DNA of 51,332 nt from Paracoccus beibuensis (GCF_026162625.1 NZ_JAOTBD010000025.1:1-51332); one strand, 5' to 3'; positions 33,996 through 41,817 are shown, numbered from the stretch's first letter. A program made the numbers and translations. The notes: a model not told the origin generated them from the letters alone.

Positions 33996-34115
33996 TTTCT
34001 GGGACCCCTCGCCGCTTTTGCGTTAGTCCTATCGAATGGGTCGAACCTGTTCAAACGCAACTTCCCGTGAGCGGTGCGGGCCGCCCCCGACCGGCTGCGC
34101 TGGCAGGGGTTTGAT

Positions 34116-34144
34116 TTGCCCGACGGCGCCCGCGGGATTATATC
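34116..34144 (+). promoter_or_regulatory. Candidate promoter of the second L,D-transpeptidase
   Basis: TTGCCC (34116-34121) and TATATC (34139-34144) are 17 bases apart, about 59 bases before the ATG at 34203. AAGGA lies close to the start codon. The element is similar in spacing and first hexamer to the efp and peroxiredoxin candidates. Confidence 0.45.
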
Positions 34145-34202
34145 CGTCCCGATCACAGGCCGCCCCTCAAGAGCGGCGATCCGAACGAAGGACTCCTGTC
34201 AC

Positions 34203-34814
34203 ATGAGCACCGCTTCCAAAATCGACCGCCGCGCGTTTCTTGGCGCTGCCGCTGCGCTTGGCGCGGCGGGCCTTGCCCTGCCTGCCCTTGGCCAGCAGAT
34301 CCCGGCCGCGCCGGGCACGGACCCGGCCGCCCCGGTGACCACGGGGCCGCAGCACAACATCTCCAGCTTCAGGATGCAGGACTGGCGGCCACATTTCGAA
34401 AACCTGGCCAACGGCGCGATCCTCTGCGACTTGACGTCCCGCGCCGTGCATTTCTGGTCCGCGGACGAATCGACCTATCGCGTCTATCCCTCGTCCATCC
34501 CCGTCAGCGCCGACCTGACCCGCACCGGCCGGACGGAGATCATCAAGAAGGTCGAAGGTCCCAGCTGGGCCCCTACGCCGCAGATGAAGGAAAGCAACCC
34601 GTCATGGCCGGATTTCGTGCCGCCGGGGCCGGACAACCCGCTTGGCACGCACGCGCTGTGGCTGTCCTGGCAGTATTACCGCATCCACGGCACCCATGAC
34701 ACGCGCAAGATCGGCCGCAAGTCGTCGAACGGCTGCATCGGGCTTTACAACGAACACATCGCCGAGCTGTTCGGCCTGGCCAAGATCGGCACGCAGGTCC
34801 TGGTGATGACCTGA
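34203..34814 (+). CDS. L,D-transpeptidase with Tat-type signal
   Basis: This 203-residue YkuD-family enzyme begins with a twin-arginine-type signal, KIDRRAFLGAAAALGAAGLAL, followed by ALGQ, so it is probably exported folded to the periplasm. The catalytic region has YRIHGTH (His162) and RKSSNGCIGLYNEH with the nucleophile Cys178. The ATG at 34203 fits the signal; the frame is open for 43 codons upstream without a ribosome site. It is divergent from the CAP-domain lipoprotein. With the first L,D-transpeptidase it suggests that this organism uses 3-3 peptidoglycan crosslinks or lipoprotein anchoring. Confidence 0.9.
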   Translation: MSTASKIDRRAFLGAAAALGAAGLALPALGQQIPAAPGTDPAAPVTTGPQHNISSFRMQDWRPHFENLANGAILCDLTSRAVHFWSADESTYRVYPSSIPVSADLTRTGRTEIIKKVEGPSWAPTPQMKESNPSWPDFVPPGPDNPLGTHALWLSWQYYRIHGTHDTRKIGRKSSNGCIGLYNEHIAELFGLAKIGTQVLVMT

Positions 34815-34818
34815 CGCT

Positions 34819-34841
34819 CAGGGGGCCTTCGTGGCCCCCTG
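34819..34841. terminator. Bidirectional hairpin between transpeptidase and hemH
   Basis: A perfect 9-base stem CAGGGGGCC / GGCCCCCTG with a 5-base loop starts 5 bases after the transpeptidase stop and ends 8 bases before the convergent hemH stop. The following bases are not U-rich, so it probably relies on stem strength. Confidence 0.6.
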
Positions 34842-34848
34842 TCCCGCC

Positions 34849-35880
34849 TCAGCGCACCCAGCCGTGGATGTTCTCACGGATGACCTCCAGCATGACCCGG
34901 ATATGCGCCGGGTCGTCGTTCAGGCAGGGGATGTAGGTGAAGTTGTGGCCCCCCGCCTCCTCGAAGCTTTCGCGGATCTCGCCGTTGATCTCCTCCAGCG
35001 TCTCGATGCAGTCTGCCGCGAAGGCCGGAGAGATGACGGCGATGTCGGTGTGCCCCTGCCGCGCCAGTTCGGCCACGTGTTCGACCGTGTAGGGGCGCAG
35101 CCATTCCTCGCGGCCGAAGACGGACTGGAAGGTGGTGTCGATGATCCCGTCCTCCCATCCCAGCTCCTCTTTCAGCAGCCGAGAGGTCTTCTGGCACTGG
35201 CAGTGATAGGGGTCGCCCTGCATCAGGTAGCGCTTGGGCATGCCGTGATAGGACGCGACCAGCTTCGCGGGCTTTCGGTCGCCAAGGGTCTGCCGGACGC
35301 TGTCGGCCAGCGCCTTGATGTAATCGGGCCGGTCGCAATACGGATCGCAGGTCCGGACCGAAGGCTGCCAGGTCTGCTTCATCAGCGCGCGGAACAGCTG
35401 GTCGTTCGCCGTGGCCGAGGTCGGCGCCGCGTATTGCGGATACAGCGGAAGGAACACGATGCGCCGGCAGCCGGCGTTGACCATCCGGTCCAGCACGTCC
35501 TGCGTCGACGGGTTGCCATAGCGCATGCAGAAATCGACCATCACCTGGTCGCCCCATTCCTCATGCGCCAGTTCGGCCAGCGCCTTGGTCTGCGACTTGG
35601 TGATCGTCATCAGGGGGCTTTCGTTCGCCTCCTCGTTCCAGATCAGCTTGTAGTTCTTGCCCGAGCTGAACGGCCGCTTGGTCAGGATGATCCCCTGCAG
35701 CAGCGGCTGCCACTTCCAGCGCGCGATGTCGATCACCCGGCGGTCGGACAGGAACTCACACAGGTAGCGGCGCATGGACCAATAGTCGTAGCCGTCCGGC
35801 GTGCCCAAGTTGGCGATCAGGATGCCGGTCTTGCCGGGCTTGATCGCGGGATGGTCGGCAGGCGCGTGGGTCGGTCTCAT
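34849..35880 (-). CDS. hemH: Ferrochelatase
   Basis: This 343-residue enzyme inserts ferrous iron into protoporphyrin IX to make haem. Family blocks are GILIANLGTPDGYDYWSMRRYL, RIVFLPLYPQYAAPTSATAND, the catalytic histidine in VASYHGMPKRYL and the glutamate in SPAFAADCIETLEEI. A cysteine-containing YHCQCQ segment is present where the family often has CxC. It is normal in length. Its ATG overlaps the upstream stop codon by four bases (ATGA), so it is coupled to the methyltransferase-like gene. TspO, a porphyrin-binding protein, is encoded about 5 kb away. No Irr or Fur box is recognisable. Confidence 0.94.
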   Translation of the reverse strand: MRPTHAPADHPAIKPGKTGILIANLGTPDGYDYWSMRRYLCEFLSDRRVIDIARWKWQPLLQGIILTKRPFSSGKNYKLIWNEEANESPLMTITKSQTKALAELAHEEWGDQVMVDFCMRYGNPSTQDVLDRMVNAGCRRIVFLPLYPQYAAPTSATANDQLFRALMKQTWQPSVRTCDPYCDRPDYIKALADSVRQTLGDRKPAKLVASYHGMPKRYLMQGDPYHCQCQKTSRLLKEELGWEDGIIDTTFQSVFGREEWLRPYTVEHVAELARQGHTDIAVISPAFAADCIETLEEINGEIRESFEEAGGHNFTYIPCLNDDPAHIRVMLEVIRENIHGWVR

Positions 35881-36716
35881 GTTTCGGTCTTCCTGATCTT
35901 TTCCAGGGCGGCGGCAAGGGATGTCTTGGCAGAGCCCGGTCGCAACGGCTTCGGCTGGCTGTCAGAGGGGGCCCATCCGGTCAGAAAGACCAGATCGAAG
36001 GTGACAGCGACACGGGACGGATCGTCGCGGTCGGGGCTGGCCTTGGCCAGAAGCGCGCCTGCGCGGGCCAGCACGTCGCGGCGGGTCGGGCGGCGCAGGC
36101 GCGCGGCCATCGCGTTGCCTTCCCCCATGGCGCGCAAATCGCGGGCAAGGTGCGTCAGGTCGCGATAAATGGCCCGCTGGTGCAAAAGGTCGGCCACTGG
36201 CAGGACCAGCCCCGCCCGGTGCAGCAGCCCGCCCAAGTCACGGATCTCCCCCATCGGCAGGACGCGGGGGGCAAGGCCGCCCGAAACCTCGGCCTCGGCC
36301 TGGGCAAGCGCGGCGCGCAGTTCGGCCAGCGTCTGGCCCGCAAAGCAGACGCCGATGAACAGCCCGTCCTCGCGCAGCGCGCGGGTGCATTGGGCGATCT
36401 GGCCCACGGGGTCTTCGGCCCAGTGCAGCGACAGGCCGTGGATGACCAGGTCATGCGCGCCCGGTTGCAGGTCCAGGACCGGGTCGTCGGGCACAAGCCG
36501 CGCCTGCGGGAAGCGCGGGCCCCAGATGTCGGGAAAACCGGTGACCAGGGCGGGCGCCGTAAAGGTTCTGTTAACCTCGGCCAGCCTATCCTCGATCTCG
36601 TCGATGGCGATCTGGTGGAACAGGTCGACCAGCCCCATGCGCCAAGCGCGGTCGCGCTGACGCAGCAGGGCGTTTCGGTCGGTCAGGACAGGGCGTTCGG
36701 GGGCGGGGATCTTCAT
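35877..36716 (-). CDS. Methyltransferase-like protein (BioC/NDUFAF5-type) with altered SAM motif
   Basis: This 279-residue protein has the central and C-terminal hallmarks of the NDUFAF5/BioC-like family: DLVIHGLSLHWAEDP, ALREDGLFIGVCFAGQTLAELRAAL, and a C-terminal TFDLVFLTGWAPSDSQPKPLRPGSAK. The usual glycine-rich motif I (DLGCGxG) that binds SAM is replaced by PALVTGFPDIWGPRF at about residues 55-69, with no acidic residue after it. So catalysis may be lost or altered. The gene starts at the CATG palindrome shared with the divergent comF region; its stop overlaps the hemH start, so the two are co-translated. A partner role in haem or quinone-related assembly is conceivable but not shown. 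Confidence 0.82.
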   Translation of the reverse strand: MKIPAPERPVLTDRNALLRQRDRAWRMGLVDLFHQIAIDEIEDRLAEVNRTFTAPALVTGFPDIWGPRFPQARLVPDDPVLDLQPGAHDLVIHGLSLHWAEDPVGQIAQCTRALREDGLFIGVCFAGQTLAELRAALAQAEAEVSGGLAPRVLPMGEIRDLGGLLHRAGLVLPVADLLHQRAIYRDLTHLARDLRAMGEGNAMAARLRRPTRRDVLARAGALLAKASPDRDDPSRVAVTFDLVFLTGWAPSDSQPKPLRPGSAKTSLAAALEKIRKTET

Positions 36717-36747
36717 GGGACTGGAACATAGGGTGCTTTCAGGTGCG

Positions 36748-37482
36748 ATGAAAGCCGCGCTGCGGGTGCTTTATCCGCCGCAATGCCTGTCCTGCGGTGC
36801 GGGCGTCGGCGATACGGGCGCCGGGGCGGTTCACCTCTGTGCCGAGTGCTGGCCGGAGGCGCGATTCATCACCGGCGCCTGCTGCGACTGCTGCGGCGTC
36901 CCCCTTCCCGACGACGGCACCGGGAGGGAGGAGGTTCTGGTCTGCGACGACTGCCTGACCGCCGTCAGGCCCTGGTCCAGCGGGCGCGCCGCGCTGATCT
37001 ATGACGGCACGGCGCGCAAGCTGATCCTGGCGCTGAAGCACGGCGACCGGCTGGACCTGGCGTCGCCAATGGCGCGTTGGCTGGCGCAGGCCGCCCGCCC
37101 GCTGGTCATGGCCGACATGGTGGTCGCCCCCGTTCCGCTGCACCTGCGCCGCCTGATGCGGCGGAAATACAACCAGGCCGCGCAGGTCTCGTCCCGGCTG
37201 GCCCGTGACCTGGGGCTGGAGCATCGGGCAGACCTGCTGGTCCGCGTCCGGCACACCGCCTCGCAGGACCATCGCGACGCGGCTGAACGCTTTGCCAACC
37301 AGCATGACGCGCTGGCCGTGAACCGGCGATGTGTCCTGGCACTGCAGGGGCGGCCGGTGCTGCTGGTCGACGACGTCATGGCCTCGGGTGCGACGATGAC
37401 GGCCGCGGCGACGGCGCTGCTGGCAGCGGGATCGGGCCCGGTTTCGGTGGCGGTTCTGGCACGGGCGGTCAAGGATCACTAG
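36748..37482 (+). CDS. comF: ComF-family phosphoribosyltransferase-like protein
   Basis: This 244-residue protein has an N-terminal cysteine-rich zinc-like region (Cys13, Cys16, Cys31, Cys34, then C-C-x-C-C at 45-49) and a C-terminal PRTase fold with VLLVDDVMASGATMTAA. ComF proteins are needed for DNA transformation in some bacteria and function as helicase-associated adaptors there; in this family the enzymatic role is undetermined. I use the ATG at 36748 because it begins the family sequence (MKAALRVLYPPQC). The ATG at 36715 would overlap the divergent gene's start codon and lack a usable leader. It is followed by grxC on the same strand. Confidence 0.88.
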   Translation: MKAALRVLYPPQCLSCGAGVGDTGAGAVHLCAECWPEARFITGACCDCCGVPLPDDGTGREEVLVCDDCLTAVRPWSSGRAALIYDGTARKLILALKHGDRLDLASPMARWLAQAARPLVMADMVVAPVPLHLRRLMRRKYNQAAQVSSRLARDLGLEHRADLLVRVRHTASQDHRDAAERFANQHDALAVNRRCVLALQGRPVLLVDDVMASGATMTAAATALLAAGSGPVSVAVLARAVKDH

Positions 37483-37513
37483 ATAGGGACGGAAGCCACC
37501 TGAAAGGACGTCC

Positions 37514-37774
37514 ATGACCGTCGAGATCTATACCACCCGCACCTGCCCGTTCTGCATCCGCGCCAAGCAGTTGCTGAACCAGAAGGGCGTCAGCTACTCG
37601 GAAATCGATGTGGGCGCGGACCCGTCGCTGCGCGCCGCGATGACGCAGCGCGCCAACGGCAAGCGCACCGTGCCGCAGATTTTCGTGGGCGCGACCCATG
37701 TCGGCGGCTGCGACGAACTCTATGCGCTGGACCGGGCGGGCAAGCTGGACCCGCTGCTGACGGGCGCCGCCTGA
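37514..37774 (+). CDS. grxC: Glutaredoxin 3
   Basis: This 86-residue glutathione-dependent disulfide reductase has the dithiol active site CPFC at residues 11-14. The cis-proline loop TVPQIFVG and the GGCDEL glutathione-binding segment near residues 60-72 are also present. It reduces protein disulfides and probably ribonucleotide reductase. AAAGGA precedes the ATG. The stop overlaps the next gene's ATG (TGATG), so it is coupled to the Nit-type hydrolase, a common pairing in alphaproteobacteria. The gene before it is comF, 31 bases upstream. Confidence 0.95.
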   Translation: MTVEIYTTRTCPFCIRAKQLLNQKGVSYSEIDVGADPSLRAAMTQRANGKRTVPQIFVGATHVGGCDELYALDRAGKLDPLLTGAA

Positions 37775-38658
37775 TGACCCCTGCGTCGCTGACCGTGGGG
37801 CTGATCCAGCTGACGGTCGGCGACGACCCGGCGGCGAACCTGCCGGTGACGGTCACGATGATCCGTAACGCCGCGGCGCAAGGCGCGCAACTGGTCGTGA
37901 CGCCCGAGGCGACGAACCTGCTGTCCCCGGACCGCAACTGGCAGACCCGAGTGCTGCACCGCGAAGACCGCGACCCGACGCTGAGCGCGCTGCGGTCCGA
38001 GGCGAGGACCCTCGGGATCTGGCTGCTGATCGGGTCGCTGGCGCTGGCCACTGATGATGCCGACGGCCGCTTTGCCAATCGCAGCCTGCTGATCGCGCCC
38101 GATGGCACCGTCGTCGCGCGCTATGACAAGCTGCACATGTTCGACGTCAGGATCAGCGACACCGAATCGTTTCGCGAAAGCGCCGCCTACCGCCCTGGCG
38201 ACAGGGCGGTCATGGCGCGGGCGGCGGGCGTGCCGGTGGGCATGACAGTCTGCTATGACCTGCGGTTCCCGCATCTCTATCGGCAACTGGCGCAGGCCGG
38301 GGCGCGGCTGCTGTTCGTGCCCTCGGCCTTCAACCCGGTCACGGGCGACGCCCATTGGCAGGTGCTGCTGCGCGCCCGCGCGATCGAGACGGGATGCTTC
38401 GTGCTGGCCCCAGCGCAATGCGGCACGCATCCGGCGCCGAACAGCCCCGACCGCCGCCCGCGCCGCAGCCACGGTCACAGCCTGGTCGTCGATCCTTGGG
38501 GCAAGGTGCTGCTGGACGGCGGGGTGACGCCGGGTTCCTTTATCGTCACACTTGACCTGGCGGCAGTGGACGAGGCACGGTCCCGCATTCCGTCCCTGTT
38601 ACATGACCGGCCGTTCGCGGCCCCGGAGCCCGATGACCACACGCGCGAAAGTCCCTGA
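37774..38658 (+). CDS. Nit-type carbon-nitrogen hydrolase
   Basis: This 294-residue nitrilase-superfamily enzyme has the catalytic triad Glu45 (TPEATN), Lys119 (RYDKLHMFD) and Cys160 (VCYDLRFPHLYR). The MFD and YDLRFP contexts match the Nit1/deaminated-glutathione amidase group, consistent with its coupling to a glutaredoxin gene; the substrate is inferred. It begins at an ATG overlapping the grxC stop codon. Its last 26 bases overlap the start of marR, which begins inside it in another frame, so marR expression may depend on its translation. Confidence 0.9.
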   Translation: MTPASLTVGLIQLTVGDDPAANLPVTVTMIRNAAAQGAQLVVTPEATNLLSPDRNWQTRVLHREDRDPTLSALRSEARTLGIWLLIGSLALATDDADGRFANRSLLIAPDGTVVARYDKLHMFDVRISDTESFRESAAYRPGDRAVMARAAGVPVGMTVCYDLRFPHLYRQLAQAGARLLFVPSAFNPVTGDAHWQVLLRARAIETGCFVLAPAQCGTHPAPNSPDRRPRRSHGHSLVVDPWGKVLLDGGVTPGSFIVTLDLAAVDEARSRIPSLLHDRPFAAPEPDDHTRESP

Positions 38659-39112
38659 CCACCGGCCCGATTCGCAGGCCACGGATCGGCTGGCCGCCAG
38701 CCTGTTCGCCGAGGTTCTGATCGCCGAACAGCTGTCGCGCAACCTGATCAGCAAGGCGTTGCCGCGGGGCATGCAGATCTCTCACTTCTCGGTCCTGAAC
38801 CTGCTGGCCCATGTGAACGAGGAACGGACCCCCGCCCAGCTGGCCGAGGCGTTCCACGTCACGCGCGGGGCCATGACCAACACGCTGTCGCGGCTGGAAT
38901 GGGCGGGCCACGTCCACATCCGCCCCGACTGGGACGATGCGCGGCGCAAGTTCGTGTCGATCAGCACCGCGGGGCGGGCGGCGCGTGACAATGCCCTTGC
39001 CTCGTTCATGCCGCTGATCGGCGGCGTCGTTCGCAAGATCGGCGCCGAGAAGGTGCGCAGCGCCCTGCCCGTCCTGCGCGAGTTGCGCGCCCAGCTGGAG
39101 GGTGGCGACTAG
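38633..39112 (+). CDS. MarR-family transcriptional regulator
   Basis: This 159-residue winged-helix protein has the MarR DNA-binding core at about residues 50-120. This includes QISHFSVLNLLAHVNEERTPAQLAEAFHVTRGAMTNTLSRLEWAG followed by the wing VHIRPDWDDARRKFVSIS. Such regulators usually repress nearby stress or export genes and respond to small phenolic or oxidising ligands. The ATG at 38633 begins within the preceding gene's 3' end; the same frame is open upstream but not family-like. Immediately after its stop codon (six bases on) begins an IS481 relic, so its original downstream neighbour has been lost or displaced. Confidence 0.9.
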   Translation: MTTRAKVPDHRPDSQATDRLAASLFAEVLIAEQLSRNLISKALPRGMQISHFSVLNLLAHVNEERTPAQLAEAFHVTRGAMTNTLSRLEWAGHVHIRPDWDDARRKFVSISTAGRAARDNALASFMPLIGGVVRKIGAEKVRSALPVLRELRAQLEGGD

Positions 39113-39117
39113 CGCCT

Positions 39118-39375
39118 CCGTGCCGGCACCTGGTGGAACGGGTTCAGGATGAATCGGTCCGGCCCGCAACCTTGCAGATGGAGCCATCAGGTGCCCTCCG
39201 CGCAAGGATCCTGAGCCTGCGCACGACGCTTCAGACCACCTTCAAAGCCTTGAGATTCCCGCGCAGTGCGCCGTTGAAGCGCCTGACGATCGGGTCCTGA
39301 TCATGCGGCTCATCCGCCCGACCGGGCTGTCGGTCTGGGGCGATTGGGTGCTGGCTTGATCGTGGCGCGACGGTG
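39118..39375 (-). pseudogene. IS481-family transposase C-terminal relic
   Basis: Reading on the minus strand gives, in order and in shifting frames: TIKPAPNRPRPTARSGG (family TKPNHPWTNGQVE), MSRMI (family MNRTI) and KRRAQAQDP (family RRLKTL). Then come APDGSICK (family TPYE.ICK), and finally PDRFILNPFHQVP (family PDRFILNPIHQMP). The last 13 residues are almost exact. Only the C-terminal 85 or so codons remain, and the two catalytic aspartates are absent. It shares exact words with the relic at 24140-25083, for example GGGCGGATGAGCCGCA and GTGCGCAGGCTCAGGA, but in the opposite chromosomal orientation. The bases up to about 39470 are probably unrecognisable debris of the same element. Confidence 0.82.
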
Positions 39376-39476
39376 GCGAAGTCGGCCCAAGATGCTTCCT
39401 TCCATCCCCCGCTCGGGATCGCGCCATCAAGCAGTGGGATCAATGCGAAGAAGCTGCGACGAATTCGGTGCCCTGG
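39376..39476. other. Unassigned spacer before ubiG 3' end
   Basis: About 100 bases between the IS481 relic and the ubiG stop codon. It has no recognisable gene in any frame and may be further eroded transposon sequence. Confidence 0.3.
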
Positions 39477-40208
39477 CTAAAGCCGCCTGGTCGTCAGGAT
39501 ATAGTTCACCGACAGGTCCCGGTCCGAAAGGCGCCAGCCGAAAGTGATCGGGTTGAAGATCATCCCGCGCCGGTCGGCCACGACCAGCCCCGCGTTCTCC
39601 GCCTTGGCGGCCAGTTCGTCCGGCGTGATGAAGCGCGCCCAGTCATGCGTGCCGCGGGGCAGCCAGCGCATGATCCACTCGGCCCCGACAATCGCCGCAC
39701 CGAAGCTGCGTGCCGTCCGGTTCAAGGTCGAGACGATCACCAGCCCGCCCGGCCGCACCAGCCGTCGGCAGGTGGCGACAAAGGCGGCGGGGTCGGCCAC
39801 GTGCTCGACGATCTCCAGCGCCAGGACCACGTCGAAGACTTCGCCCCCGTCGGCCAGCGCCTCGGCGGTGGTGGCGCGATAGTCGATGTCCAGCCCCTGC
39901 TGGTCGGCATGGGCGCGGGCGACCCCGATATTCACCTCGGTCGCGTCGGCGCCCGTCACGTCGGATCCAAGCCGCGCCATCGGCTCGGCGACCAGACCGC
40001 CGCCGCAACCGATGTCCAGCACCCGCAGCCCCTGGAACGGCCGCAGGCTGCGCCGGTCGCGCCCGAATTCGGCGGCGATCTGGTCGGCGATATAATCCAG
40101 CCGCAGCGGGTTCATCAGGTGCAGGGGCCGGAACTTGCCTTTGGGGTCCCACCACTCGGCGGCCATGGCCTCGAACTTGGCAATCTCGGCGGGGTCGATG
40201 CTGGTCAT
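39477..40208 (-). CDS. ubiG: Bifunctional 2-polyprenyl-6-hydroxyphenol / 3-demethylubiquinol O-methyltransferase
   Basis: This 243-residue SAM-dependent enzyme performs the two O-methylations in ubiquinone biosynthesis. It starts [22 protein letters not shown], the family N terminus. The SAM motif is [19 protein letters not shown], followed by [11 protein letters not shown] and [16 protein letters not shown]. The ATG at 40208 is chosen over upstream codons because it matches that start; GGAGCC precedes it. Its end lies next to IS481 debris, so there is no obvious terminator. It is divergent from the proline iminopeptidase gene. Confidence 0.95.
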   Translation of the reverse strand: MTSIDPAEIAKFEAMAAEWWDPKGKFRPLHLMNPLRLDYIADQIAAEFGRDRRSLRPFQGLRVLDIGCGGGLVAEPMARLGSDVTGADATEVNIGVARAHADQQGLDIDYRATTAEALADGGEVFDVVLALEIVEHVADPAAFVATCRRLVRPGGLVIVSTLNRTARSFGAAIVGAEWIMRWLPRGTHDWARFITPDELAAKAENAGLVVADRRGMIFNPITFGWRLSDRDLSVNYILTTRRL

Positions 40209-40255
40209 GGCGGCTCCTTCTGGCGGGCGGCGTCGTTGCGCCTTATAGTAGGAGG

Positions 40256-41251
40256 ATGGACCGATTGGCAGGACAAATCTCCGCGTCACATGGCCGCCTT
40301 CACCCGGCGGTCGAACCCTATGCGCGCCACACGATCGAGGTCGGCGACGGCCACAGCCTCTATGTCGAGGAATGCGGCAACCCCGAAGGACGGCCCGTCC
40401 TCGTGCTGCATGGCGGTCCCGGCGGCGGCTGCAGCCCGTTCATGCGGCGCTTCTTCGACGCATCCCATTACCGCGTCGTGCTGTTCGACCAGCGCGGTTG
40501 CGGGCGGTCGCGGCCGACCGCGTCGATCGCGGCGAACACCACGGCCCACCTGATCGCCGACATCGCGGCGATCCGCGCGCAGCTGGGTGTCGCCCGCTGG
40601 CTGCTGTTCGGCGGCAGCTGGGGGGCCACGCTGGCGCTGGCTTATGCGCAGGCCCATCCCGATCATGTCAGCGGCCTGATCCTGCGCGGCGTCTTCCTGG
40701 GCACGCAGGACGAGCTCGACTGGTTCTATGGCGGCGGCGCCGCTCGGTTCTTCCCCGATCTTTGGGCGCAGTTCCAGGAGCCGATCCCGCGGGCCGAGCG
40801 TGGCGACATGATCGCCGCCTACCACCGGCGCCTGTTCGACGAGGACCTGGGCCGGCAGTCGCGCTATGCGCAGCCCTGGCTCATGTGGGAAAACGCGCTG
40901 GCGGGGCTGCAATCGGCGGGCGTCAGTCACGCGCCGCCCGAATATGCCCGCGCCTTTGCACGGCTGGAGAATCACTATTTCCGCAACAGCTGCTTCCTGG
41001 ACGAGGGCCAGCTGCTGCGCGACCGCCCCCTGATCGAGCATCTGCCGGCCGTCATCGTGCAGGGCCGCTATGACATGGTCTGCCCGCCGGCCGGGGCGCA
41101 TGCGCTGGCGCAGGGCTGGCCGGGATGCGACCTGCGGATCGTTCCCGCCTCGGGGCACGCGCTGTCCGAACCGCGCATCACCGCCGAACTGGTCACCGTC
41201 ATGGATTCCATCCGCGACGAGGATCGCAGCCGCAAACGGAAAGCTGAATGA
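40256..41251 (+). CDS. pip: Proline iminopeptidase
   Basis: This 331-residue alpha/beta hydrolase removes N-terminal proline from peptides. The oxyanion-forming HGGPGGG and the nucleophile elbow [10 protein letters not shown] with the catalytic serine are present. The acidic residue is in [11 protein letters not shown] and the histidine in [13 protein letters not shown] is also diagnostic for this family. The start is uncertain. The ATG at 40256 directly abuts AGGAGG, so a TTG at 40265, nine bases from it, may be used instead. The stop overlaps the tspO start (ATGA). Confidence 0.9.
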   Translation: MDRLAGQISASHGRLHPAVEPYARHTIEVGDGHSLYVEECGNPEGRPVLVLHGGPGGGCSPFMRRFFDASHYRVVLFDQRGCGRSRPTASIAANTTAHLIADIAAIRAQLGVARWLLFGGSWGATLALAYAQAHPDHVSGLILRGVFLGTQDELDWFYGGGAARFFPDLWAQFQEPIPRAERGDMIAAYHRRLFDEDLGRQSRYAQPWLMWENALAGLQSAGVSHAPPEYARAFARLENHYFRNSCFLDEGQLLRDRPLIEHLPAVIVQGRYDMVCPPAGAHALAQGWPGCDLRIVPASGHALSEPRITAELVTVMDSIRDEDRSRKRKAE

Positions 41252-41706
41252 ACCTGATCCTGATCTTCCTGCTGGCCAGCGTCGCGGCAGCCTCGACCGG
41301 TGTGATCTTCAAGCCCGGCGCGTGGTATGAAGGACTGCGCAAGCCGTCTTTCACGCCGCCGAACTGGGCATTCCCCGTCGCCTGGACGGTGATCTACCTG
41401 CTGTCGGCCTTTGCGGCCGCGCGAGTGGCGGCGCTGCCCGGCGCGGGGTTGGCGCTGGCGCTCTGGGCGGCGCAGATCGCGCTCAACACGCTGTGGACGC
41501 CGGTCTTCTTCGGGGCGCGGCAGATGGCGATCGGCATGGTCGTCATCGCGACGCTGCTGGTCACGGTCGCCAGCATGACCGTCGCCTTCTGGCAGCTGGA
41601 CTGGCGCGCGGGGCTGATGATCCTGCCCTACCTGGCCTGGCTGTGCGTGGCCGCGGCGCTGAACTGGCGCATCTGGCGCGACAACCCCGGTGCGGCGGGC
41701 CGCTGA
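41248..41706 (+). CDS. tspO: TspO/MBR-family tryptophan-rich membrane protein
   Basis: This 152-residue membrane protein has five hydrophobic segments and family motifs KPGAWYEGLRKPSFTPPNWAFPVAWTVIYLL and a later NTLWTPVFFGARQ. In Rhodobacter it binds porphyrins and represses photosynthesis genes under oxygen; that role is a family-level inference here. It overlaps the end of pip by four bases and lies in the stretch with hemH and ubiG. The 129-base spacer after it holds the promoter and leader of rimP. Confidence 0.92.
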   Translation: MNLILIFLLASVAAASTGVIFKPGAWYEGLRKPSFTPPNWAFPVAWTVIYLLSAFAAARVAALPGAGLALALWAAQIALNTLWTPVFFGARQMAIGMVVIATLLVTVASMTVAFWQLDWRAGLMILPYLAWLCVAAALNWRIWRDNPGAAGR

Positions 41707-41712
41707 GTCCGC

Positions 41713-41741
41713 TTGCATTCCTGCGGGCCGGGCGCTATATG
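41713..41741 (+). promoter_or_regulatory. Promoter of the rimP-nusA-infB operon
   Basis: TTGCAT (41713-41718) and TATATG (41736-41741) are separated by exactly 17 bases, seven bases past the tspO stop. The predicted start is about 41748, leaving a short leader before rimP at 41836. Confidence 0.55.
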
Positions 41742-41747
41742 GCCTTC

Positions 41748-41817
41748 AACAGCGGTGCAGGGGTCCAAACCCTGCCCACCGGAACTTCCGCATGGGGCCC
41801 GCTGACGGCCCCTTTTT
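41748..41817 (+). ncRNA. rimP leader with attenuator-like hairpin
   Basis: The predicted leader folds into two elements. The first, at 41753-41781, pairs CGGTGCAGGG with CCCTG and CACCG across a 2-base bulge. The second, at 41794-41812, has stem GGGGCC / GGCCCC with a 7-base loop and is followed by TTTTT (41813-41817), a classical intrinsic terminator. It lies only 18 bases before the rimP start codon. A terminator inside a leader implies conditional read-through or a short stand-alone RNA. rimP leaders with attenuator structure have been described in other bacteria (from memory). Since nusA is in the operon, autoregulation is a natural hypothesis. Confidence 0.6.

Noticed and set aside
39231..39443. 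70-codon minus-strand open frame as a real small protein
   Set aside because: It runs through the IS481 relic, out of frame with most of the transposase motifs, and has no ribosome site.
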